Made by a program: the position numbers and the translations under genes
Source of the DNA: Euperipatoides rowelli
Taxonomy: Eukaryota > Onychophora > Udeonychophora > Euonychophora > Peripatopsidae
Strand: one strand, 5' to 3'
NCBI GenBank assembly: GCA_003024985.2
Contig: PXIH01S0013920.1
DNA: 22,702 nt
Notes under the pieces: model-generated
What the model was told of the DNA's origin: nothing
Seen by the model: the letters and a program-made list of their open reading frames with translations, nothing else
Database searches by the model: none
In this document: one piece after another, positions 1 to 6,121 of the stretch
How the letters are laid out: the number at the start of each line of letters is the position of its first letter
Numbering within the stretch: position 1 is the first letter of the stretch

Positions 1-806
1 CTCATTTCGTTGATGAAGAATGGTTCAAATGAATAAGTTGAATAAATTGTATATTTTAAAAATGGATTTTGTTTTTTTAATTTTGTATTTTTATCAGCAG
101 GATACCATACAGAAAAGTTGAAAACAGGCATAGAATCATTTACATATCTAATAAAACCAACTTCATAATTTTTTGATTGTGTTTCTGGATAGTTTGAGAA
201 TAATGATAGATAGGAGAAAAAAGTAATCGGAATAATAATAAAAAGACAAAAAGTTGTCATGATGAACTTGCTGATTATTGAGACTAAGACATTTTGTTCA
301 AGTTTGATAATGATATTAAGACTGAAAAAAAGTAATATGGGAAAAAATAAAATAATACCATAGAAGATATATCTGACTTTATCGTCAGCATTTTTAAAAA
401 AGTAAGAAAAAAAGTCAGATGTTAGAAAAAACCTTGAATTGAATAGTGCAAGGTATATTATTATGTAGATTACAATACACAATATAATAATTATTATTAA
501 TCTACAAGACATTAAAATGAACTTAGCTAAGTAAGTTAATGAACTTTTTCTTAGAGTTATTGTTAAATCAATAATATATCGCATGTTTTTAAGGATAATT
601 AAAACTAGATAGAATAAATAAGTTATGTAGGCATATATAAGAATAGGTCTAATTTCTTCAAATGATAAATGTAAAACAAAAAAAACACCGGGTGTAACTA
701 TGAAATAATCATCCCATGTAAACTTTTTGTTCCAAGTAAATAAATTTATTAAAAGAAATACGCTAAGACTAGTTAAAAATATTAATTCATAAAGTTGTGA
801 AGACAT
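1..806 (-). CDS. Membrane protein with start of an alpha/beta-hydrolase-like domain (partial)
   Basis: The frame is open from an ATG at 806 to the window edge, giving the first 268 residues. An AAGGAA Shine-Dalgarno lies about 10 bases upstream. Roughly six hydrophobic segments can be read at about residues 7-23, 34-48, 55-73, 98-122, 147-166 and 181-203. A polar region then carries FSVWYPAD (231-238). A 'vWYPa' strand is typical of the start of the platelet-activating-factor acetylhydrolase / dienelactone-hydrolase type of alpha/beta hydrolase. That suggests a membrane anchor followed by an extracytoplasmic hydrolase domain, but the nucleophile elbow and catalytic triad would lie outside the window. 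The function is therefore inferred, while the coding status is secure. The gene is transcribed divergently from the PhnP-like gene. Confidence 0.8.
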   Translation of the reverse strand, partial: MSSQLYELIFLTSLSVFLLINLFTWNKKFTWDDYFIVTPGVFFVLHLSFEEIRPILIYAYITYLFYLVLIILKNMRYIIDLTITLRKSSLTYLAKFILMSCRLIIIIILCIVIYIIIYLALFNSRFFLTSDFFSYFFKNADDKVRYIFYGIILFFPILLFFSLNIIIKLEQNVLVSIISKFIMTTFCLFIIIPITFFSYLSLFSNYPETQSKNYEVGFIRYVNDSMPVFNFSVWYPADKNTKLKKQNPFLKYTIYSTYSFEPFFINEM

Positions 807-828
807 AAAAAATAGTTCCTTAGAAGTA

Positions 829-861
829 TTTTAATATATATTTCCGTTTTTAATATATATT
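829..861. repeat. Direct repeat of 14 bases in the divergent intergenic region
   Basis: TTTTAATATATATT occurs at 829-842 and again at 848-861. It is extremely AT-rich and lies just upstream of the minus-strand gene starting at 806, so it may supply -10-like sequence for that gene. No function can be assigned. Confidence 0.5.
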
Positions 862-908
862 ATTTTAAGAATATTTGTACTTATTTTTCAAGCTAGCTGA
901 ATCTAAGA

Positions 909-959
909 TTTTAAAGAATAAAAATATATTCGATTTCAAAATGATTTTATTCTTTAAAA
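909..959. repeat. Perfect 15-base inverted repeat between divergent genes
   Basis: Bases 909-923 (TTTTAAAGAATAAAA) are the exact reverse complement of 945-959, separated by 21 bases. The right arm overlaps the place where a -35 element would sit for the TATAAT at 968-973. Each arm has a single G or C and no U-tract context. Both neighbouring genes start here rather than end here, so a terminator is unlikely. Operator or structural DNA is an inference. Confidence 0.8.
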
Positions 960-973
960 GAATGTTTTATAAT
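944..973 (+). promoter_or_regulatory. Possible sigma-70 promoter for the PhnP-like gene
   Basis: A consensus TATAAT lies at 968-973, 20 bases before the ATG at 994. The -35 region (about 944-950, ATTTTAT) is weak and lies inside the right arm of the inverted repeat 909-959. AAGG at 981-984 is the likely ribosome binding site. Confidence 0.4.
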
Positions 974-993
974 TACTATTAAGGTTAAAATTA

Positions 994-1755
994 ATGACAG
1001 GTATTTTTCTAGGAACGGGTGCCTCAAATGGTGTTCCTTTATTAACTTGTGAATGTGAAGTTTGTACATCAAGTTCTTCAAAAAACAAAAGATTAAGAAG
1101 TTCTTTTTTTATTAATTACAATGATATTAATCTTTTAATAGATACAGGACCTGATCTAAGACAACAGCTTTTGAGAGAAAATATTAAGAAACTAGATTTG
1201 GTTTTATATACTCATGAACATTTTGATCATATTATGGGTCTTGATGACTTAAAACTTTATACAAGGGAAAAACCTATTAATATTTATTCTAGTGCTATTA
1301 CTATGAATCATATAAAAAAGTGCTTTGCACATAATTTTTTAACTAATGAAATTACAATGAGTGGAAAAGTTAGTTTAAATTATTCTTGTATTAAAGTTTA
1401 TGAGGCTTTTTATTTTAAGACTTTGAAAATTATGCCTTTAGCTCTAACTCATGGTAATTTAATAAGTTTTGGGTATAAAATTAATAAATTTGCTTATTTG
1501 ACGGATTTGAAAGCTATTCCTGCTTTGAGTTATTCATATTTAGAGGGACTTGACGTTTTAGTAATCGACGCCTTAAGGGTAAAATCACATAAGAATCATC
1601 TTAATTTTGAAGAGGCTTTAAGGGAAGTTAAAAAAATTAAACCTGGAATTACTTACTTTACTCATTTATCACATGATATTATCCACGGTCAATATGAGTA
1701 TTTAGAAAAGCATGATGTGTATTTAGCTTATGATGGACTTAGAATTGAAATTTAA
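994..1755 (+). CDS. phnP: PhnP-like metallo-beta-lactamase-fold phosphodiesterase
   Basis: This 253-residue protein is a metallo-beta-lactamase-fold hydrolase. The metal-binding HxHxDH motif is at His74, His76, Asp78 and His79, with His153, Asp171 and His224/His227 as further ligand candidates. An N-terminal CxCxxC (Cys19, Cys21, Cys24) matches the structural zinc site of PhnP, the phosphoribosyl 1,2-cyclic phosphate phosphodiesterase of the C-P lyase pathway. The 'SHKNHL' segment near residue 200 also fits the PhnP subgroup. No other phn gene is visible, so the natural substrate here is probably a different phosphodiester. It is first in a plus-strand run, 14 bases before exoA, with an AAGG ribosome site and an ATG start. 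The family call is firm; the substrate is unknown. Confidence 0.88.
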   Translation: MTGIFLGTGASNGVPLLTCECEVCTSSSSKNKRLRSSFFINYNDINLLIDTGPDLRQQLLRENIKKLDLVLYTHEHFDHIMGLDDLKLYTREKPINIYSSAITMNHIKKCFAHNFLTNEITMSGKVSLNYSCIKVYEAFYFKTLKIMPLALTHGNLISFGYKINKFAYLTDLKAIPALSYSYLEGLDVLVIDALRVKSHKNHLNFEEALREVKKIKPGITYFTHLSHDIIHGQYEYLEKHDVYLAYDGLRIEI

Positions 1756-1769
1756 TAGATAGGAATTTT

Positions 1770-2528
1770 ATGAAGTTAGTCTCATGGAATGTAAATGGAA
1801 TAAGAGCAATTTTAAAGAAGGGCTTTTTAGACTTTGTTAAGCTTTATAATTTTGATATTATTTGTTTACAAGAAACCAAGGCCGCAAAGGAACAAGTTCC
1901 AAAGGAACTTTTATTAGATAATTTTAACTATTATTTTTCTAGTTCGAAACAAAAGGGATACAGTGGAGTTTGTCTTTATTCAAGGAAAGAACCAAATAAA
2001 ATAACAATTCTTGGTGAAGATAATTTTGATAGCGAGGGTAGAGGGATAATAGCACATTATGATGAGTTTATTCTAATGAATTGTTATTTTCCAAATTCTA
2101 GAGCGGAAAGAGCACGACTTGCTTATAAGCTTAATTTTTCTCAATATATAGAAAAATTAGCTTTTACTTTTGTTAAAGAAGGAAATAATGTAGTTATTTG
2201 CGGTGACTTAAATATTGCCCATACTTCAATTGATTTATCACATCCAGAGGCTAATCGAAATTCTCCTGGATTTTATGTAGAAGAGAGTACTTGGATCGAT
2301 AATTTTATCAAATCCGGTTACCATGATACTTTTAGAATATTTAATGACAAGCCAGGTAACTATACTTGGTGGAGTTATAGAACAAGGGCTCGTGAGAGAA
2401 ATATTGGATGGAGAATTGATTATTTTTTAGTAAATGAAGGATTGAAACCTAAAGTTAGTAATTCTTTAATTTTACATGAAGTAATGGGCAGTGATCATTG
2501 TCCTGTTACTTTAGAAATTGATATTTAA
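1770..2528 (+). CDS. exoA: Exodeoxyribonuclease III / AP endonuclease
   Basis: This 252-residue protein of the exonuclease III (xthA/exoA) family cuts DNA at abasic sites and removes 3' blocking groups in base excision repair. It spans the whole endonuclease/exonuclease/phosphatase domain: VSWNVNG at the start (Asn7), LQETK with metal-binding Glu35, the CGDLNIAH catalytic Asp/Asn segment near residue 146, GWRIDYFL near 212, and the terminal GSDHCPV with the catalytic His. Its length is typical of the family. The ATG follows AGGAA and lies 14 bases after the PhnP-like stop, which suggests co-transcription. The Shine-Dalgarno of the next gene begins at its own stop codon. Confidence 0.95.
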   Translation: MKLVSWNVNGIRAILKKGFLDFVKLYNFDIICLQETKAAKEQVPKELLLDNFNYYFSSSKQKGYSGVCLYSRKEPNKITILGEDNFDSEGRGIIAHYDEFILMNCYFPNSRAERARLAYKLNFSQYIEKLAFTFVKEGNNVVICGDLNIAHTSIDLSHPEANRNSPGFYVEESTWIDNFIKSGYHDTFRIFNDKPGNYTWWSYRTRARERNIGWRIDYFLVNEGLKPKVSNSLILHEVMGSDHCPVTLEIDI

Positions 2529-2539
2529 AGGAGGTGTGT

Positions 2540-3283
2540 ATGCAAAAAGTTATTTTTTTTTTGTATATCTTTTATCTTGTAAATTTTTTGTTTGCTAATG
2601 ATTTGTTGAATATAAACTTTTATAGAGCTTTTAATCAACATGAATTAGTTTTTTTTCTGGATTTACTCCATAAAGAGAATAACTTAAAAAATGATAATAA
2701 GCTATTGATATATATAAGGCTTGCTCAAGAAGTCTTAAAAGAGAAAGATATGCATATTATTATTAATTCTTATGAATTGCAAAAACAAGAACAAGAGCGT
2801 TACAAACAATCAAGGGAATATAATAACAAACAATTAATACTGAGTGCAACGAAAGAGCTAAAGCAAGTTGTGTTTATTGACTATACAGATGCTTTTTTAA
2901 AAACTTTAGATAAAAGAAAAGTTGGTTTAGTAGGGAATAAATATGTTATATTAGAATCTTTTAATAATAGTGAATATTATAACGTTCCTGCTGAATATAG
3001 CACAATGCAAGTTTATAATATGAGTATAAAAAAACCAAATCATCAGGAATTTTCGATTGATTTTGATAAAAGACCGTTTGTTTATTTAGTAGACTTTAAT
3101 AAAAGAGTGTATGATCATGAAATAGAAAAACTAAGTAATAATGAATTAATTTTTTTATTTTATACTTTGTTTCCTATTTCTAAACTTAAGACTTTATCAG
3201 CTTGGTATGATTTTGATTCTAAGTTAATGAAGAGAGAAATTAAAAAATTATATGCTACAGAAAAGTCATCAAGAATTATTTAA
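2540..3283 (+). CDS. Exported protein of unknown function
   Basis: This is a 247-residue protein I do not recognise by family. A hydrophobic signal sequence (about residues 2-20, ending near FLFAN) suggests export to the periplasm, with no lipobox. The mature part is charged, with a helical stretch around residues 60-110 and several Tyr- and Phe-rich strands later. An in-frame GTG at 2534 overlaps the AGGAGGTG ribosome site, so the ATG at 2540 is the likely start. It begins 11 bases after the exoA stop and is probably last in that operon. After it comes a long gene-free stretch. By position it matches the hypothetical gene after exoA in B. burgdorferi (from memory). Confidence 0.8.
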   Translation: MQKVIFFLYIFYLVNFLFANDLLNINFYRAFNQHELVFFLDLLHKENNLKNDNKLLIYIRLAQEVLKEKDMHIIINSYELQKQEQERYKQSREYNNKQLILSATKELKQVVFIDYTDAFLKTLDKRKVGLVGNKYVILESFNNSEYYNVPAEYSTMQVYNMSIKKPNHQEFSIDFDKRPFVYLVDFNKRVYDHEIEKLSNNELIFLFYTLFPISKLKTLSAWYDFDSKLMKREIKKLYATEKSSRII

Positions 3284-4170
3284 TGAATATGCAAAAATTT
3301 AAAAAAGGTCACATAGTTAAATAGTATTTTTAAATATAGTGAATTCTTGTTTGTAGCAAATTGGAAAAAAGTCACTAAGAAACAGACTTTTGAAGTTAAG
3401 TAAAACTTCTGAAAACTTATAAAAAAATCTTTAGCTGAACTTTTGAGAAAGAACATAACTTTTATCAGAAAATTATTTTCTTAGAAATAGTAAAGTAAGA
3501 AAAATTAAGTAACACCGTGGATTGTTAAAGTTTGTTTTAAATATAATGATATAAAAAACTAATATAGTTAATTTTGCTTTCAGTCTTTGATGAGGATCAG
3601 AGGAGAAGATTATTGTTATTATTTCTAGGATTTCTTTACTTAAACTTAATGCTAAGTTTATTCTTAGAAAGAATAATTCTGATTATTTTGATTCACGAAA
3701 CAGTCAAAGGTATCTTAACTAGCACTAAAATAGTAATTTAAAGTTTTGTTTTTGTTGTCAATAGTGATTTGGAAATTATGAAAAAGATAAGAGAAAAAAG
3801 CTTTATATATATATAATACTAATGTTAATTTTTCTATCATATTTTCTGATGGATTTTTATGAATAGTTTTCAACTTTCTAATCCAAATATTTTTGAGTCG
3901 GTATTTACGTATTTACTATTTAGATCCAAAGACCTCAGGTGTTGTTGGTTTTTAAGGGAAAATGATAAAAAAAGTAAGTAGATTATTGATTGAGGATTAA
4001 TTTTAGCTTCATTAATTTAGAATAGTGTCATTGAAATAAATATATTGATTAAAACAAATGTTTTAAGTAAAAATAACCATTGATACCTTCTAGGAAGAGA
4101 TAAACTCCCTCCTACTGCAGTAAAACTTGGAGTTTTAATCGTTGTTAAGATGAATAAGACATAAATTTAA
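3284..4170. other. Gene-free stretch, possibly a decayed gene
   Basis: This is about 890 bases between the exported-protein gene and the tRNA genes. Stops are dense in all six frames. The longest frames I read are about 55 codons (3574-3741, plus, hydrophobic, no ribosome site), 40 codons (3859-3981, plus, ATG start, weak ribosome site) and about 40 codons (roughly 4134-4018, minus, no ATG). None looks like an expressed gene. As I recall, the same place in B. burgdorferi holds a large M16-type zinc protease gene, so this could be its degraded remnant, but I could not read an HxxEH motif. The rest shows AT-rich runs such as TATATATATATAAT near 3804-3817 and a small hairpin at 3658-3676. Confidence 0.55.
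3658..3676. repeat. Short perfect hairpin in the gene-free stretch
   Basis: TTATTCTT at 3658-3665 pairs exactly with AAGAATAA at 3669-3676 across an AGA loop. The stem is AT-rich and no U-tract follows, so a terminator role is not supported. Confidence 0.4.
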
Positions 4171-4242
4171 CATCTTCTAGGGGAATTGAACCCCTGTTGC
4201 CAGGATGAAAACCTGAAGTCCTAACCACTAGACGAAGAAGAC
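4171..4242 (-). tRNA. tRNA-Glu (UUC)
   Basis: Read on the minus strand this 72-base sequence folds as a cloverleaf. The acceptor stem GUCUUCU pairs with AGAAGAU (with a G-U first pair), and the discriminator base is G. The anticodon stem UCAGG/CCUGG encloses loop UUUUCAU, giving anticodon UUC. The T arm AGGGG-UUCAAUU-CCCCU is intact. CCA is not encoded. It lies 12 bases downstream of tRNA-Lys and is presumably processed from the same transcript. Confidence 0.93.
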
Positions 4243-4254
4243 GTAAAGTGAAAC

Positions 4255-4327
4255 TGAGCTGAACAGGGATTGAACCTGTGACCCACGCCTTAAAAGGGCG
4301 TTGCTCTACCATCTGAGCTATCAGCCC
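4255..4327 (-). tRNA. tRNA-Lys (UUU)
   Basis: Read on the minus strand this 73-base sequence forms a full cloverleaf. The acceptor GGGCUGA pairs with UCAGCUC (one G-U pair), and the discriminator is A. The D arm GCUC-AGAUGGUA-GAGC is intact. Anticodon stem ACGCC/GGCGU encloses loop CUUUUAA, so the anticodon is UUU. The T arm ACAGG-UUCAAUC-CCUGU is intact. It is the promoter-proximal tRNA of the pair. Confidence 0.95.
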
Positions 4328-4343
4328 ACAATAAATTTAACTC

Positions 4344-4363
4344 ACTTTTATAAGTATAAAAGT
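4344..4363. repeat. Palindrome over the tRNA promoter -10 region
   Basis: ACTTTTATA (4344-4352) and TATAAAAGT (4355-4363) are exact reverse complements with a 2-base centre. The -10 of the tRNA promoter lies inside it. It could be an operator or simply an AT-rich melting region. Confidence 0.6.
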
Positions 4364-4382
4364 TTCTTGATGAAAATGTCAA
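4353..4382 (-). promoter_or_regulatory. Strong sigma-70 promoter for tRNA-Lys/tRNA-Glu
   Basis: On the minus strand a perfect TTGACA (4382-4377) is followed, after 18 bases, by TATACT (4358-4353). Transcription would start near 4346, about 20 bases before the tRNA-Lys 5' end. The -35 overlaps the last codon and stop of the TPR gene (stop at 4381-4379). Confidence 0.75.
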
Positions 4383-5011
4383 GTATCATTATCTTTTTTA
4401 TTTAACTTATGAAGCAATTCAATTGCTTCATAAGTATTAGGGTATAATCTTAATATTTCGTTTAGAGCTTCTTTTGCTAGCATAATGTTTCCTACTTCAA
4501 TTCTACTTTTTGCTATTTTAAGTAGTAAATTTTTATTATTCGGCGAAAATCTTAATGCAGATTCATAAGCAAAATCTGCTTCATTGTATCTATTTAATTG
4601 TGCAAATGAATCTCCAATTAAAACGTATACTCTAAAAATTCTGATTCCATTTGGATCAAGGTTTATATATTTTTGAAAATATTTTATAGCATTATTATAT
4701 TGAGCTTGGAAAAAGTATGCTTCTGCTAATATTTCTATTATTCTCGAGTCATGTTTTTTTATGATTAGTCCCTGTAAAGCCTCTTGTTCAGCTCTTNTAT
4801 AGTCATTAATGCCAATTAAACTCCATATTAAAATTACTCTAGCATCTAAGTTGTTTGGATTTAAACTTAACTCTTGTTCCGTTATTGCTATTGTTTCTTT
4901 ATATTTTCCTTCTTTATATAAAGCTAATGCATCGACTTTATTTTGAGCTATTAAATAAATATTGGTTATTAAGATAAGACTAATACATTTTAATAGATTA
5001 TTGCTTATCAT
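4379..5011 (-). CDS. Exported tetratricopeptide-repeat protein
   Basis: This 210-residue protein has an N-terminal hydrophobic signal or anchor (about residues 5-22, ending near LIAQN) followed by about five TPR helical hairpins. Examples are ALYKEGKYKETIAITEQEL (29-47), AEAYFFQAQYNNAIKYFQKY, a third hairpin around GDSFAQLNRYNEADFAYESAL, and a final one near ARIEV...EALNEILRLYP. TPRs bind partner proteins; the partner is unknown. The unread base at 4797 makes residue 72 ambiguous (an A-N-A codon: Lys, Arg, Ile or Thr). The ATG lies 6 bases after the bactofilin stop, and its GGAGG ribosome site lies inside the bactofilin 3' end, so translation is probably coupled. It is last in the fusA-containing minus-strand group. 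Confidence 0.88.
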   Translation of the reverse strand: MISNNLLKCISLILITNIYLIAQNKVDALALYKEGKYKETIAITEQELSLNPNNLDARVILIWSLIGINDYXRAEQEALQGLIIKKHDSRIIEILAEAYFFQAQYNNAIKYFQKYINLDPNGIRIFRVYVLIGDSFAQLNRYNEADFAYESALRFSPNNKNLLLKIAKSRIEVGNIMLAKEALNEILRLYPNTYEAIELLHKLNKKDNDT

Positions 5012-5017
5012 ATTATT

Positions 5018-5368
5018 TCAATTTTCCTCCATTATGCAATTTCCATTAAAAACAGCACCAGAATCTATAAACAGTTCTTTTGTAATAATATTGCCCAATA
5101 ATTTACCCGTTTTATATACCTTTATAGTATTTTTAGCTTCAATGTTACCTATTAATCTTCCATGATTTAGGAAGTTATTACATTGAATTTCTGCTTCTAC
5201 CAGTGCTTTTTCTCTTAAATAAATAGAGTTAGTAGATTGTATTGTGCCTTTTAGCGAACCTTCAATTATCATAGGCTTACTTGTTTCAATGTAGCCTTCA
5301 AATTCTATATTCTTTCCTAGAACATTGTCTACACTATTCTCTTCAAACTCTAAACTGTCTATGCTCAA
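5018..5368 (-). CDS. Bactofilin-family cytoskeletal protein
   Basis: This 116-residue bactofilin (DUF583) folds as a right-handed beta-helix that polymerises without nucleotide. The repeating pattern is clear in segments such as IEFEGYIE, IIEGSLKGTI, LVEAEI, GRLIGNIEA, TGKLLGNI and SGAVFNGNC followed by a Met. The length is typical of a single bactofilin domain with short tails. The start is TTG at 5368, preceded by AAGGGAG with a 7-base gap; there is no upstream ATG. Bactofilins in bacteria organise cell shape or wall-linked machinery, and the role in this organism is not shown. It lies 23 bases after the BI-1 gene stop and couples to the TPR gene downstream. Confidence 0.9.
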   Translation of the reverse strand: MSIDSLEFEENSVDNVLGKNIEFEGYIETSKPMIIEGSLKGTIQSTNSIYLREKALVEAEIQCNNFLNHGRLIGNIEAKNTIKVYKTGKLLGNIITKELFIDSGAVFNGNCIMEEN

Positions 5369-5391
5369 TTCTAAGCTCCCTTATTAAGTAA

Positions 5392-6087
5392 TTAATCTCT
5401 TTTTGTGCCTAGGAATCTAAGCAGATATAAAAATAAATTTAAGAAGTCCAAATAAAGTTTTAAAGCGCCAATAACAGCAAGTCTATTTTGAAACTCACTT
5501 CCTTCTTCACTCATTCTCTCGAACTTAGCAATGTTTTGAACATCATAAGCTGTAAGTCCTGTAAAAATAACTACACCTGTTAGTGAAATTAAAAAATTAA
5601 GTCCAGAACTTCTTAGAAACATGTTTACTATTGAAGTTATGATTAATCCCCATACACCCATAATGAGATAACTGCCCATTTTTGTAAGATCTGTACGAGT
5701 TGTGTATCCATATACTGACATGCCTAAAAATGTACCTGCTGTGATTATAAAAGTAGAAACTATGGAAGAATAGGTATAAATAATGAATATTGTGGATAAT
5801 GTTATACCTGTTATTGCTGAATAGATTAAGAATAAAGCTGTAGCAGTTTGGCTTGAAATTTTGTTTATTGCCCCGCTTATTGCATAAACAAGACCTAGTT
5901 GTATTAAAACAATTGCTAGGATTGACATTGGATTCTTAAATAATGTTATTTGTATTATTTCTATCTCTGAAGCTGCATATGCAAACATAGCTGAAATAAG
6001 CAAACCTAAAGCCATTAGGCCAAAAACTTTTGCTAAAAATTTATTCTTTATTAATACTTGTTGTTGTTCTTGTGTTAATTCTAACAT
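5392..6087 (-). CDS. BI-1/YccA-family inner-membrane protein
   Basis: This 231-residue protein has seven hydrophobic segments and belongs to the Bax inhibitor-1 / YccA / YbhL family. The amphipathic N-terminus leads into the first segment (about 20-42). The family-typical segments around 'GYTTRTDLTKMGSYLIMG' and 'GLTAYDVQNI' are present, the latter containing the conserved Asp of the C-terminal half. Bacterial members are linked to FtsH-dependent quality control (YccA) or calcium leak (BsYetJ); which applies here is unknown. The ATG is preceded by a strong AGGAGG with an 8-base gap. It follows fusA by 34 bases, so it is probably co-transcribed with it. Confidence 0.92.
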   Translation of the reverse strand: MLELTQEQQQVLIKNKFLAKVFGLMALGLLISAMFAYAASEIEIIQITLFKNPMSILAIVLIQLGLVYAISGAINKISSQTATALFLIYSAITGITLSTIFIIYTYSSIVSTFIITAGTFLGMSVYGYTTRTDLTKMGSYLIMGVWGLIITSIVNMFLRSSGLNFLISLTGVVIFTGLTAYDVQNIAKFERMSEEGSEFQNRLAVIGALKLYLDFLNLFLYLLRFLGTKRD

Positions 6088-6121
6088 AAGAAATACCTCC
6101 TATTTATAATCATTATAAGAC

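Noticed and set aside
3574-3741. 55-codon plus-strand frame with a hydrophobic stretch
   Set aside because: It starts at a TTG without a ribosome site, is bounded by stops, and sits in a region that looks decayed; it may be chance.
3859-3981. 40-codon plus-strand frame with an ATG
   Set aside because: Weak ribosome site, no recognisable motif, and no conservation can be tested here.
4080-4145. A third tRNA or a 5S-like or SRP-like RNA next to the tRNAs
   Set aside because: I could not fold a cloverleaf or match conserved loops; only a 7-base stem and a 10-base palindrome (TACTGCAGTA) are present.
4962-5165. Plus-strand open frame
   Set aside because: It lies antisense to the bactofilin and TPR genes, which are clearly real.
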